Numbered from the stretch's first letter, positions 25,237 through 34,761 are shown. The stretch is DNA of 64,000 bases from Prosthecobacter debontii (GCF_900167535.1 NZ_FUYE01000004.1:288709-352708), one strand, 5' to 3'. Notes: generated by a model from the sequence alone, not told the origin. Translations and numbers: made by a program.

Positions 25237-26619
25237 TCAAAAGCTGTAGCTGGACTCAATGGTACCATTGGCGGTATCGTTCCGGGTGACTCCGGAAACT
25301 TGGCTTCTGACGTAGTCCACTTGACCGCCATCGAGACGCACGGTGACGCGCAGGTGGCCGCTGCTGCCGTGGATAATGCCAGAGTAACCATATTCTTCGG
25401 CACTGCGGGTGCCTCCGCTGGGGTGTCCAGGTTGCGGCACTTCCTGGTAAATGATGCCGTCCCGTTCCTCTTTCACGTAGAGGTGATCATGACCGTGAAA
25501 GACGATTTTGACACCATATTTAACCAGCAGCGCATGGATCGGTAGAGACCAATCAGGACGATTCTGGGAAAAACCGTTGCTGCCGTTGGCATCGAGTCCC
25601 CCCCATTCCATATAGGCGGCTGTTTTGGCACCGCCGCGAACATCTCGGCCAAGGCCGCCCACGAGGTGATGGATGAACACCAACTTTTGCTTGGCACGGC
25701 TGTTGGCTAAGGTTTGGTCTAACCACTGATATTGTCTTTTGCCCAAGGTCATGCTCCAGGGATCATCACTCCGGCGCTGTGTCGTCTCCCAGAAGGGATC
25801 CAAAACGATGAAAAGGGCATCTCCCCACTCCCAGGCATACCAGTTTTCCTTCGGCTCAGGGTTGCCTGTGTAGATGCTTCCAGGCTGAGGATTCGGGAAC
25901 CACTTTTTGCGCTGGGTTAATGACCATTCAGCCATCTCAGGTCGATCTCCTCGCTCGCCGTCGTGGTTTCCCAGCACCATAAAAAGCGGCACACTATGGG
26001 CCACCTGTCCCAGGTAATAACGTTGGGCTTTGTATTGAGATTCGGCGCGGGTGTAAAAGCTGCCAAACTTGTCCACCATGGTCGTATCTCCCAAATCGAT
26101 CATGAAGTCTGGCTGATCTTGACGAATATTGGCCAAGGTCTGGCGATAAACACGCACATCCGTGCTCACGTCCAGATGTGAATCGGCCTGGATCGCAAAA
26201 GTAAAGCTGTGTCCAGGTTGACGCTGAGTGCGGAATTGACGCTCCTCATCGGAGACGGCGACTCCATCGGCCGCACGATAGACAAGATGATAGGAGTAGA
26301 GAGAATCGGGCTTGAGTTGATCCAAAACAAAGCCGTGAGGCTGGCCCGGCTCGAGTTTGAGTGCCGCAGTTTGTCGTGCAGGGGAATCGTATTCGATGAA
26401 CGCTTCCAAGGGTTGCCAAGCAACGACACTGACCGTGATTTGATCCGCGCCAGGGCGGCAGAGCCAAAGGTTAAACAGATAGGAAGGGACTACGGCGGGT
26501 TCGACCTGCCCTCCCGGGCCTGCTCCTCGACCACCACGCTCTTGGCCACCACCTTCTTGACCATGGGTGAGGATCACAATCAAGCCTAACAAAATGAATG
26601 TTGGTAGTATCGTTTTCAT
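25237..26619 (-). CDS. Secreted calcineurin-like metallophosphoesterase
   Basis: The 460-residue protein has a signal peptide and a Gly/Arg-rich linker, then a fibronectin-III-like domain like that of purple acid phosphatases, then a calcineurin-like phosphoesterase domain with all five metal motifs: QADSHLD, IDLGDTT, LGNHDGE, FIHHLVGG and HGHDHLY. Binuclear metal hydrolysis of a phosphate ester is expected. The short C-terminal tail has no anchor. It is the last gene of the three-gene operon, 6 bases after the sulfatase, so it may act on the same extracellular substrate. Confidence 0.88.
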   Translation of the reverse strand: MKTILPTFILLGLIVILTHGQEGGGQERGGRGAGPGGQVEPAVVPSYLFNLWLCRPGADQITVSVVAWQPLEAFIEYDSPARQTAALKLEPGQPHGFVLDQLKPDSLYSYHLVYRAADGVAVSDEERQFRTQRQPGHSFTFAIQADSHLDVSTDVRVYRQTLANIRQDQPDFMIDLGDTTMVDKFGSFYTRAESQYKAQRYYLGQVAHSVPLFMVLGNHDGERGDRPEMAEWSLTQRKKWFPNPQPGSIYTGNPEPKENWYAWEWGDALFIVLDPFWETTQRRSDDPWSMTLGKRQYQWLDQTLANSRAKQKLVFIHHLVGGLGRDVRGGAKTAAYMEWGGLDANGSNGFSQNRPDWSLPIHALLVKYGVKIVFHGHDHLYVKEERDGIIYQEVPQPGHPSGGTRSAEEYGYSGIIHGSSGHLRVTVRLDGGQVDYVRSQVSGVTRNDTANGTIESSYSF

Positions 26620-26625
26620 GGCGGC

Positions 26626-28053
26626 TCATTGAGCTTTTGGATTGCCTTTCTTGCCTGGCCCTTGGCCCCCGCGTCGATCTCCACTGCGTGCGCCCTCAGG
26701 ATCATAGTTGGGATTGGGGCGCGGCAGATCCGCGTGCACCTGATTCAGGTAAGTGGTGAGGCGATGATCGAGTTGGGCTGCGATTTGCGGCTGCTCCTTG
26801 GCTTGATCTTTTCGCTCCTCGATGTCTCCAGAGAGGTCAAACAGCAGACGCTGATCGGTTTCATAAAAGCGGATGAGCTTCCAGTGCTGCCAGTAGAGGG
26901 CAGATGCCGGGCCGAGAGGATCTTTGTCGTAATGAGGAAAATGGATAACTAGGCTGTCCTGAGACCGCCGCAGTTCTTGAGCACCTCGCAGAAGCGGCAC
27001 GAGGCTGCTGCCTTCAAGACCAGGCACAGGGAGCGAACATCGGGCAAGTTCCAGGATAGTCGGCAGCACATCCATCGTGCTGGCAGGTGCATGACAAAAT
27101 AGACGTGGGGGGATGTGCGGGCCTGAGATGAGCAGAGGCACGCGCAGACCACCTTCCCAAACGCTGCCTTTACCCTGATTGAGCACGCCGTTCGCCTTGT
27201 TTCCCTGGGCACCATGATCGGCCGTGTAAATGATATAGGTGTTTTCCAGCGCACCGAGTGCGCGTAGTTTCTCCACCACTAAACCCAGGCTTTTATCGAT
27301 CTCTTCATTGCCTGCGGCCAAACCAATGCGCTGAAAGTCCATGCGCGTGCCCAGGCGACGACGCACCGCCTCCAAGGTGTCCTCCCGCGCCGTCACCGGC
27401 CCACGCCCCGGATACTGCGAGAGCTGTAGCAGGAAGGGGCGGCGCGCTTTGACTTGGCGATCCATGAACGCCATACCTTGCTCGGCAATGGCATAACATT
27501 GTTTAGGATTGGGATCTTCCACCTCATCCGGTCCTCCGTTGCTGTTGGCTCCGTCATTTTCATCGTAACCATGCTCGCGCGGATTGGCCCGACCCAGATG
27601 CCATTTTCCAAAGTGGGCCGTAGCATATCCTTGCTGTTTCAAAAGTGTGGCGAGTGTGGCGATACCGGCGGGCAGCTCTGTGATGCAGGTGGGCTGGATC
27701 ACCCGATCTCCTGGCTGGACGAGACCGTCTTTCTTCCCCTCATTGACAAAGGTCATCTTTAAAGCGGCCGGGTTTCTGCCTGTTACCAAGGCCGCTCGTG
27801 TGGGCGTGCAGCGTGGTGAAGCCGCATAGAAGTCTGAAAAGCGTGCTCCTCGTTCGGCCAGAGCATCCAAGGTCGGCGTGCGAATGAAATCACTGCGGGA
27901 GGCCTCTGGATGACGGTCGTCCTGCGGTGCAGACATGGAGGCCCATCCCTGCGCCTCCGCGAGTATCACCACGAAATTGGGCGGCGTCTCAGCCGCGGGA
28001 AGCCGAGTAACGAAGCTTAACCCTACGAGACTGAGGATGAAAAATCGGTTCAT
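26626..28053 (-). CDS. Secreted sulfatase, N-terminal metal Asp pair replaced
   Basis: This 475-residue sulfatase has a signal peptide (1-21) and the activation motif C82-T-P-T-R86 (SPRCTPTRAALVTGR), which is converted to formylglycine in active members; it would need a formylglycine-generating enzyme, not seen in this window. Later parts follow the family (HFGKWHLG, YTADHGAQ, NQGKGSVWEGG, LLFDLSGDIEERKDQA). The N-terminal motif, normally LADDLGWGD with two metal-binding Asp, reads LAEAQGWAS here (E33, A34), so the calcium site is damaged or changed. Activity is therefore uncertain. It lies between the YHYH-type gene (38 bases upstream) and the phosphoesterase gene. Confidence 0.85.
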   Translation of the reverse strand: MNRFFILSLVGLSFVTRLPAAETPPNFVVILAEAQGWASMSAPQDDRHPEASRSDFIRTPTLDALAERGARFSDFYAASPRCTPTRAALVTGRNPAALKMTFVNEGKKDGLVQPGDRVIQPTCITELPAGIATLATLLKQQGYATAHFGKWHLGRANPREHGYDENDGANSNGGPDEVEDPNPKQCYAIAEQGMAFMDRQVKARRPFLLQLSQYPGRGPVTAREDTLEAVRRRLGTRMDFQRIGLAAGNEEIDKSLGLVVEKLRALGALENTYIIYTADHGAQGNKANGVLNQGKGSVWEGGLRVPLLISGPHIPPRLFCHAPASTMDVLPTILELARCSLPVPGLEGSSLVPLLRGAQELRRSQDSLVIHFPHYDKDPLGPASALYWQHWKLIRFYETDQRLLFDLSGDIEERKDQAKEQPQIAAQLDHRLTTYLNQVHADLPRPNPNYDPEGARSGDRRGGQGPGKKGNPKAQ

Positions 28054-28091
28054 GGTTGTGGCAATTGAGTTGGTTAGGTTTTCTAGCGTGC

Positions 28092-30779
28092 TCAGCGCAT
28101 CGGGGCTTCGGTCACATCCAGGTCAGGTCGAGTATTCCAACGGGGCTGCCAGCCGGGTTTCTCCACTCGGGTGCGGAAGATGACGGTGTTATCCAGTGCC
28201 AGATCCTCAGTCCAAATGAACTTGGCACCTTCGAAGTCATGATCGTAATAAGGCTGTTTCGGGTCCACCGCTTCGAGGCTGTATTCCTGTGCTGACTTCC
28301 AAGCACTGTCGTCAAAGTCCACTTGCCACCAATGGTCGGGTAAAGGCTCCTGGATGACTTGAGGATGGTTGGCATCCCTCTTCAAGGGGCCGTGGAAAAA
28401 GCTTTTGGCTTTCCAGGTGGCATTGGTCACGGTGCCATCACCGAACTTGAGGATGAAACCGCCGTCACCGATACTGCTGCCGTATTCGAGCCCGGTCTTT
28501 GGATCCGCATTATCTTTGGCCAGCACGGCAATCGTCATCGGATATTCAGGCAGGACATCCACGCTGACCACATTGTGAGGCGTGAAGGGGATGCTATCCA
28601 CAGCAGTTAAGCGGCCATTGATATAAAGCATGAACCAGTTATCGGCATAGACATTGAGCTTCATCGTATCCGTCAATGTGGGTTTGATAAGACCAGAAAA
28701 GCCACCGCGTGGGGAGGGTTTATCTCCACGATCAGAGGTGGGAGGCTGAGATGGGCGGTCTCTCCGACTTGTTTCTCCACCAGCACCCAGGCTGGTATGC
28801 ACGACGTGTAGGGACGAGGAAGCCAATATCTTCCCCTGCATGGCGTTCAGCAGTTCTACCCGTCCGGGTGTGCCCGAGATGACGAGCGGGCTGTCCAGGG
28901 CATAAAGCGTGATGACATAGGTGTGCGCACCGGCACCTTTGGAGTGTGGGGGTTCATAGCCGACAGCCCCTTTGAAGCCGGTGCCTGTGCTGCCGATCTC
29001 CCGGTTATCCTTGGGCAGTGAGCGTGCTGAGGCAGGGATGTTATAGACTGTCCAATACCACTTCATGTTTCCATCGCGATCCTGATGATCCATGATTAAT
29101 GCATAACTTTGAGTGTGTTCAGGCGGATTTTCCCAGGTGAGGGCTGGGCTGATACCGGCACCATCTCCGGTGTGTTCAGCCGGGAGTTCTGCGGCATCGG
29201 CCACCGCTGGGCTGCTGAGCAGAAAGCGGCCATCACTGCTGCGGGTGGCCGGAGAGGGGCTCTCGTTTGCCACCTGACTGCGAGTAGGTCGGCGTTTTTC
29301 CTTCGATTCTGTCTCCAACGTTGGGCTAGGTTCGCTCTGCCACTCAGCGGATTCTAGCTGCCCATTTTGATTGGTGTCCTGATCTGCGAAGACTTGCCTA
29401 GCCGCCTGGAGGGCTGAATCTACAGATAGACCTTTTTGACTGGCAGCACGCCTGACATGTGCGGCATATTCTGCAGCGCTGATGAGACCATCCCCATTGG
29501 CATCGGCCTGAGATTCGATGCGGTTTAGGATGGCTCTTGGAGAGGTTGCCGAGGGCTGGGAATCCTTGCGTGGGGGCTCATCGTTTTTCGGCTCCGACCG
29601 TCGGCGTCCTTCTTCCGGCATCCGTTTGCGGTCAGCGTCTCGTTTGGGTTCGCGCCCTCCGCTTCCTGTCGTTAGTGCGCTGTAGGTCTCTTCGACCATG
29701 CCTTCCCGCCCGTTGTTAAAACGAAAGGGATAGGTCCCGTCGGCATTGATTTGGTAGGTGATGCTGCGTGGATCTCCATTCACCTCATAGCGGAGCTGGT
29801 AACCTTGAGGGCCTTGTTTTTCAAAACCGGTGATTTTGGCCCCACGTAGGGCTTGCAGTGCTGGCCGCACCGGGTGAGCGCGCGGTTGTGGGTCCACCTG
29901 CCCCTCCGCTTCGGTGACTTCGCCATGGAAACCGCCAATGACATAGGGATACTTCAGACTGGCATGGTAATGGTAACCGAGCGTGATGCTTTCATGCCCA
30001 TGGCATTCATCCAAGCCGGAGACCGAGCTGCCATCAGGCTCTGTGAGTCCATAGATAGGATACCCGTCCAAGGCATAAGCGACGGGCAGGCCCTTGCCCA
30101 CCCGCGCTTGCAAGTGCAGCGGCACCACGTGGTAATGGTAATCATCCGCCCGCCCGCAATGACCACCCCATTGATCGAGTTCGCCGATTTCTTGGCTGAT
30201 CTCACCGCGATTGTTCTGCGGGTTGAAAATCGGGATGCCATTGGCGGCCAGAGCAATGGCACCCCGCAGAAAGCGGTCTTTGACTAGGGCAGGTTGTGCG
30301 GCAGGTCTGGGATGAAGCGGGAGACGCCAGGTATTATCACCCCAGTAGCTTTGGGGTAAGGGCACCTGCTGCTGCCAAGCAGTGATGCCTACCATCATGC
30401 CATGCTCCGGCAGTCCATCAGAGCCGATGTAGAGGAACCCACCCTCTTCTCGGAGGTCCAACTTTTTGAAGGGCAAGAAGGCTTTGGCCGTCTCGGGGAT
30501 CATCGCTTCAGCTGCGATGGCTTGGGCCGCTAAAGCTAAGACGTGGCTTGAGGAAGCTACCTGCAGCGTATGATGAGGTGAACGTGAAAAGGTGGGAGCC
30601 GAGGCCGTCGCTGATTTGGCCAAACGCTGGGCCTGATACTGGTGCCAATCGCTTAAAATGTGAGCGCGTAAGGCTTCTCGATCTGGATCGTCATCGAGAG
30701 GAACGGTGAGGTCATGTGCCACGCCGAGCAGAGGAAGGAGGCTGAGGATGCCGAGGAAGATGGCTTTCATAAAACCCAT
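28092..30779 (-). CDS. Multidomain secreted protein: YHYH, EF-hands, PEBP, C-terminal sheet domain
   Basis: The 895-residue protein has a signal peptide (Met4, at 30770, is an equally good start). Residues 95-300 form a YHYH-protein domain with the tell-tale DDYHYHVVPLHL, LDGYPIYGL and GYHYHASLKYPYV. A linker rich in Arg, Glu, Pro and Ser follows, then two EF-hand-like loops (DANGDGLISAAEY and DQDTNQNGQLESAEW), a PEBP/RKIP domain (about residues 510-650) with ALTWENPPEHTQSYAL, WYWTVYNIP and HTYVITLYAL, and a C-terminal beta-sandwich ending in a pattern rich in Trp and Asp. Ca2+ probably binds the EF-hands. It is the first gene of the sulfatase/phosphoesterase operon, divergent from a two-component system. 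The role is unknown; a surface ligand-binding part of a sulfate/phosphate ester pathway is inferred. Confidence 0.85.
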   Translation of the reverse strand: MGFMKAIFLGILSLLPLLGVAHDLTVPLDDDPDREALRAHILSDWHQYQAQRLAKSATASAPTFSRSPHHTLQVASSSHVLALAAQAIAAEAMIPETAKAFLPFKKLDLREEGGFLYIGSDGLPEHGMMVGITAWQQQVPLPQSYWGDNTWRLPLHPRPAAQPALVKDRFLRGAIALAANGIPIFNPQNNRGEISQEIGELDQWGGHCGRADDYHYHVVPLHLQARVGKGLPVAYALDGYPIYGLTEPDGSSVSGLDECHGHESITLGYHYHASLKYPYVIGGFHGEVTEAEGQVDPQPRAHPVRPALQALRGAKITGFEKQGPQGYQLRYEVNGDPRSITYQINADGTYPFRFNNGREGMVEETYSALTTGSGGREPKRDADRKRMPEEGRRRSEPKNDEPPRKDSQPSATSPRAILNRIESQADANGDGLISAAEYAAHVRRAASQKGLSVDSALQAARQVFADQDTNQNGQLESAEWQSEPSPTLETESKEKRRPTRSQVANESPSPATRSSDGRFLLSSPAVADAAELPAEHTGDGAGISPALTWENPPEHTQSYALIMDHQDRDGNMKWYWTVYNIPASARSLPKDNREIGSTGTGFKGAVGYEPPHSKGAGAHTYVITLYALDSPLVISGTPGRVELLNAMQGKILASSSLHVVHTSLGAGGETSRRDRPSQPPTSDRGDKPSPRGGFSGLIKPTLTDTMKLNVYADNWFMLYINGRLTAVDSIPFTPHNVVSVDVLPEYPMTIAVLAKDNADPKTGLEYGSSIGDGGFILKFGDGTVTNATWKAKSFFHGPLKRDANHPQVIQEPLPDHWWQVDFDDSAWKSAQEYSLEAVDPKQPYYDHDFEGAKFIWTEDLALDNTVIFRTRVEKPGWQPRWNTRPDLDVTEAPMR

Positions 30780-30895
30780 GCTGGCAGGTCAATGTCAGCG
30801 CTTGATCAAGACCCAGGAACTGTTTTGTCAGGATCTCGTAAAGATGCTGGAGTCCGAGATCTATTCTGGCTAGTTTCTCTTCGAAGTGCCGTGCC

Positions 30896-31594
30896 ATGCG
30901 CCTTTTGATCATTGATGACGATGCCGAGCTCTGCCAGTTGGTGGCCGATTACCTTAGCCCGATGGGGTTCGAGGTCGAAGCTGTGCATGAAGGGCCAAGC
31001 GGTGCCGAGCGGGCAGTTTCTGAAGTTTGGTCAGCCGTCATTTTGGATGTGATGATTCCGGGCTGTGATGGCTTTGAAGTTCTTCGGCGTATCAGGGCTC
31101 ATTCGAAGGTGCCGGTGCTCATGCTAACCGGGCGTGGAGAAGAGGTGGATCGAGTGGTGGGGCTGGAGTTAGGTGCCGATGATTACCTACCCAAGACCTT
31201 TTCCTCACGAGAGCTTCTCGCACGACTGAGGGCGGTATTACGCCGCTCAGGTTGGGTGGCCGAAGCCACACCGCTATCATCGGTCAAAGAGATCGTGGTG
31301 GGAAGTCTGCGCATCAATCCTGAAACGCATGCAGTGGTGCTGGATGACCAATCGCTCCAACTCACACCCGCGGAGTATGGTCTGCTGCTGAGCCTGGCGA
31401 AGGCCCATGGACGGGTCAAAACACGCGAGCAACTCATCGAGGAAGTGGCGGATCGCGAATGGGATGTGTTTGACCGGGCGATTGACATGCACATCTCCGG
31501 ACTGCGGCGTAAGCTGGGCGATGATCCCAAGGAACCGCGTTTCATTAAAACCGTGCGTGGCTACGGTTACCAACTCGTGACCCCAGGCCGATGA
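30896..31594 (+). CDS. OmpR/CpxR-type response regulator
   Basis: The 232-residue protein has a receiver domain with acidic pair D7/D8, phosphorylation site D51 (AVILDVMIPG) and Lys in DDYLPKTF (Thr replaces the usual Pro), and a winged-helix output domain (residues 135-230) with HGRVKTREQLIEEV and VRGYGYQLV. It overlaps the sensor kinase gene by four bases. The receptor operon for it is not proven; the divergent YHYH/sulfatase/phosphoesterase operon starts 117 bases away and is a natural candidate. Confidence 0.93.
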   Translation: MRLLIIDDDAELCQLVADYLSPMGFEVEAVHEGPSGAERAVSEVWSAVILDVMIPGCDGFEVLRRIRAHSKVPVLMLTGRGEEVDRVVGLELGADDYLPKTFSSRELLARLRAVLRRSGWVAEATPLSSVKEIVVGSLRINPETHAVVLDDQSLQLTPAEYGLLLSLAKAHGRVKTREQLIEEVADREWDVFDRAIDMHISGLRRKLGDDPKEPRFIKTVRGYGYQLVTPGR

Positions 31595-33015
31595 AACGAA
31601 TACGTAGGCCCCTTTACAGCCAGATTCTCGTCTGGCTGTTGGTGAATCTTTTGATTCTGGGTTTGTTAGGCTTTGCCTTTCTCTCCGCTCAATTTCGCTT
31701 AGGGATGGACTGGATGCTTTCCGGTGAGCCGGGGGAGCGCCTCTCCGCGCTTGGGGATAAGGTGAGCTACGAATTGTCTCGCCTACCTGAACCCGAGTGG
31801 GATGCCTGGTTGAACGAACTGGCCCAGGCCCATGGAGTCACCCTGGCTCTTTTTTCCGGAGAAGCGCAGCAACTTCATGGCCCGAACGTGCCTGTGCCCG
31901 AGGCCGTCAAACCGAAGCTGGTGGACCGACGTCCCCCTCAAGAGCGCCCTCCTCGCCCCATGCAACGCCGACCAGCAGATGCGCCAGCCAAACCCCGCTT
32001 CATCCTGCGGGCCGGGGATCCTGCTTATTACTGGGCAGGGGTTCAATTGGATTTGATTTCCGCTCAGACGAAGCGCTCCCAGACCCTGGTGATCCGTTCC
32101 AGTGGGCTAGCAGCAGGTGGATTGCTCCTGGATCCATGGCCTTGGGTTTGGATGCTGGCCGCCGCCGTTGTGGTTTCGGTTGTGATCTGGCTCCCCTTCG
32201 TGCATCGCCTGACGCGCTTCATTCAGCGGTTGAATGGTGTCGCGGGTCGCATTGCCGAAGGCCGCTTCCATGAGCGTCTGGAGCCCGGGAGCACGCGTCC
32301 CGATGAATTGGGCGAGCTCTCCGTCTCCATCCATGCGATGGCGGATCAGTTAGGCGACTATGTGAGTCAGCAAAAGCGCATCACTGCAGATGTGGCGCAT
32401 GAACTTTGCAGCCCTATCGCCCGCATGCAGATGGCCATCGGTGTGCTCGGCCAGCGGAGCACGTCCGATCAGGCACCTTATCTGGAGAAACTGGATCGCG
32501 AGCTCCAGCACATGGCTCGTCTCGTCGAGGAAGTGCTGGTGTTTTCCAAAGCGGAGACGCTACCGGAACGGGAGAAACCGGAATCCTTTGAATTGGGGGA
32601 TCTGTTGAAGCAGGTGATCGCACGCGAGGCCGCCGAAGCTACCGTGAATCTGTCGGTGCCCTTGATCCAGCTCCACACTCTGCGACAGGCTCTGGACCGG
32701 GCGCTGGGGAACATTCTGCGGAATGCGGTGCGCTATGCGCCGGGTAGCGCTATTGACATCACTGCCGAGCAGGACGCGACCTATCTCACCCTCACCCTCG
32801 CCATCGAAGATCGTGGCCCAGGGGTGCCTGAAGTCGCCCTCACCCGCTTGTTTGAGCCCTTTTACAGGCCCGAGTCGGCGCGGAATCGCAATACGGGAGG
32901 AAGCGGGCTCGGCTTGGCCATTGCGAAACGTTGCATCGTCGCCTGTGGCGGTGGTATTGACGCTTCTCTGAGGGCAGGGGGAGGCTTGCGGATACGTATC
33001 AATTTACCTTCGTGA
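31591..33015 (+). CDS. CpxA-like membrane sensor histidine kinase
   Basis: The 474-residue kinase has TM1 at about 10-32 and TM2 at about 178-200 flanking a periplasmic domain rich in Pro and Arg (DRRPPQERPPRPMQRRP), then a HAMP domain, the dimerisation domain with His270 (ADVAHELCSPIARMQ; the usual R-T-P is replaced by C-S-P as in CpxA), and an ATPase domain with NILRNAVRYA, DRGPGVPE and GGSGLGLAIAK. It is coupled by ATGA overlap to the regulator gene. The order, lengths and H-box match CpxA-like systems that sense envelope stress, though no CpxP is present. Stimulus unknown. Confidence 0.92.
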   Translation: MKRIRRPLYSQILVWLLVNLLILGLLGFAFLSAQFRLGMDWMLSGEPGERLSALGDKVSYELSRLPEPEWDAWLNELAQAHGVTLALFSGEAQQLHGPNVPVPEAVKPKLVDRRPPQERPPRPMQRRPADAPAKPRFILRAGDPAYYWAGVQLDLISAQTKRSQTLVIRSSGLAAGGLLLDPWPWVWMLAAAVVVSVVIWLPFVHRLTRFIQRLNGVAGRIAEGRFHERLEPGSTRPDELGELSVSIHAMADQLGDYVSQQKRITADVAHELCSPIARMQMAIGVLGQRSTSDQAPYLEKLDRELQHMARLVEEVLVFSKAETLPEREKPESFELGDLLKQVIAREAAEATVNLSVPLIQLHTLRQALDRALGNILRNAVRYAPGSAIDITAEQDATYLTLTLAIEDRGPGVPEVALTRLFEPFYRPESARNRNTGGSGLGLAIAKRCIVACGGGIDASLRAGGGLRIRINLPS

Positions 33016-33169
33016 CTTGTCTGGCTCAGGGCCTTCTCCGTAGAGGCCTTGATTTAAAGCCTTGGAGCTAGAGCGGCGTTTCACTTTAATTAAACGAGTG
33101 GTGCGTTTGATTCATCCGCAAGACAAATGAAGGGTCTACGTTTTCGGGAGTTCTAGTTGTGGATTATTT

Positions 33170-33838
33170 ATGAAAAAAGTTACCCGATTCTTATTGGCAT
33201 GGGCTTCGTTCGCCGCTCTTCCCGCCGCAATGGCGATAGACCACATACCCTTCAAGTCCGAGCTGTTTCAGAAACTTCGTCTTGTTTATGAAGATGACTT
33301 TTCCAAGGGGGTGTTAAATACAGATTTTTGGGAGGTGCGCCAAAGCACGACTTGGGAAATCAAGGATGGCGTGCTGACAGGCAGTCAATCCTCCAAGGAA
33401 TTTCAGACGAAGATGTTGGCCAAAGGTGATAAAGGACATGCGGGCTTTAAGCCGGTGATTTGGCTCAAGAAGGTGCCTGAAAATTTCGTCTATTCGATGC
33501 GGGTGCGTTACGATGGAAAAGGGTATACCAAAGGTTTTCCGCTGCTTGATCTCGGGCATCACATTCACACCCTGATCTTCAGCGAAAAAGCCACGACACT
33601 GACCATCAAGAAAAACGTCGAGACCCTTCCTACCGAGAAGCCGTTGTTTTCGCTCAATGAATGGCACGATGTGGTGATTGAGCTCAAGAAGGGTAAAATA
33701 CTCTTTCAAGTCGATGGCAAGAAACACGTCTTTGAAAGTGCGAACATCGACATGGCAGGCCAAGCTCAGATTGACTTCAAGGGGATAGATCTAGGCATCT
33801 GCCAGATTGATGATGTGAAACTCTGGGCTGGCGAGTGA
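33170..33838 (+). CDS. Secreted jelly-roll-like protein, unknown function
   Basis: The 222-residue protein has a signal peptide (MKKVTRFLLAWASFAALPAAMA). Its body has repeated Trp/Asp beta-strand motifs (FWEVRQSTTWEIKDGVLTG, LNEWHDVVIELKKGKILFQV, KHVFESANIDMAG) like the concanavalin/LamG and DUF1080 (3-keto-disaccharide hydrolase) folds, which bind or cleave sugars. No catalytic residues can be named. It is in the same direction as the two-component system but separated by 154 bases, so it may have its own promoter. Confidence 0.6.
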   Translation: MKKVTRFLLAWASFAALPAAMAIDHIPFKSELFQKLRLVYEDDFSKGVLNTDFWEVRQSTTWEIKDGVLTGSQSSKEFQTKMLAKGDKGHAGFKPVIWLKKVPENFVYSMRVRYDGKGYTKGFPLLDLGHHIHTLIFSEKATTLTIKKNVETLPTEKPLFSLNEWHDVVIELKKGKILFQVDGKKHVFESANIDMAGQAQIDFKGIDLGICQIDDVKLWAGE

Positions 33839-33901
33839 CCTTAAGTCGGTGGGTGTTAGTTAAGCTCTTGCTTTTTTAACTTTTTAGTCCACTCCTCGCC
33901 C

Positions 33902-34693
33902 ATGATGAAAGTGCTTCTCGGGTGGATCTCCTTTGCCGTTTTAGTCGCCACACTCCAATTTGGATCTGTGGCTTATGCCCAGGAAGAGACGGCGCATCAT
34001 CGCAAGATCTATGCAGCCATCAATGCCGCGCAGACCAAGATGCGTCAGGTCAATGCGACCTACCGGGATGAGCCTGTGGAATTTGCCCTCACGGGTTGGT
34101 TCGAGGGGGGCGAGTTGAAAAAGATTGTGGCGCGGTCCAATGGCGACGGGGATGGTGTGACTGAGTATTATCTCGAAGGGCAGCAGCCACTCTTCGTCTT
34201 CAATACGTATCACTTAGGCTCTGTCAGCCAGAAGGGAGCCAAGGTCGAAGAGCGCCTCTATTTCCAAGATGGGGCGATCTTCCGTTGGCTTACCACGGAA
34301 AAGCCTACTCCAGTCCTGCATAGCGAGGATTATCAAGCCACCACGGAGCTTTACGAAACGAACTGCAAAGCCTTTGTCGAGGCTTTGAACAAGGCCAAAT
34401 CTGGCAAAGCTGGGAAGGGGGCAGCGGCGAAAACGCAGCAGCAAGAAGGCGTCTTCATCGGTATTGAGGAAGGCGATTATTTTCATTGGCAACTGCGCAC
34501 TGCTCAAGGTGAGGAAGTCTCGTATTTCATTCTGCAGCCTGACGCCAGCGTCGATCAAGTGGTGGAAGATCCTGGTTCTTATCTCGGTCGTCGTTGTGTC
34601 ATTACCTGGCAGAAAAGCATGGAAGACATCCCAGAGGCCGGAGGCAAGATGGAGATTGAGCAGATTATGTCGGTCAAGTGGCTGACGAAGTGA
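33902..34693 (+). CDS. Secreted protein of unknown function
   Basis: The 263-residue product has a signal peptide (MMKVLLGWISFAVLVATLQFG to ...VAYA; the second Met is an equally good start). Two segments can be seen: an N-terminal beta-rich part (GELKKIVARSNGDGDGVTEYYLEG, broken here as IVARSNGDGDG and EYYLEGQ) and, after a Gly/Lys-rich linker (KAGKGAAAKTQQQ), a C-terminal beta-rich part (YFHWQLRTAQGEEVSYFILQ, shortened). No family is recognised. It follows the jelly-roll-like gene by 63 bases; nothing indicates a pathway. Confidence 0.55.
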   Translation: MMKVLLGWISFAVLVATLQFGSVAYAQEETAHHRKIYAAINAAQTKMRQVNATYRDEPVEFALTGWFEGGELKKIVARSNGDGDGVTEYYLEGQQPLFVFNTYHLGSVSQKGAKVEERLYFQDGAIFRWLTTEKPTPVLHSEDYQATTELYETNCKAFVEALNKAKSGKAGKGAAAKTQQQEGVFIGIEEGDYFHWQLRTAQGEEVSYFILQPDASVDQVVEDPGSYLGRRCVITWQKSMEDIPEAGGKMEIEQIMSVKWLTK

Positions 34694-34732
34694 CGACGGA
34701 GTTTCTGTTCAGTCGAGATCAATCCCCTTGCA

Positions 34733-34761
34733 TTGACTTGGGGCGTCCCCTCAGGTCTAGT
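34733..34761 (+). promoter_or_regulatory. Candidate promoter of the metY gene
   Basis: TTGACT (34733-34738), a 17-base spacer and TCTAGT (34756-34761) form a plausible sigma-70 promoter, giving a leader of about 60 bases before ATG 34826. I saw no SAM-riboswitch core in the leader. Confidence 0.4.

Noticed and set aside
30780-30895. Cpx-type GTAAA direct repeat in the divergent promoter
   Set aside because: Only one GTAAA is present; a second at the required spacing is missing.
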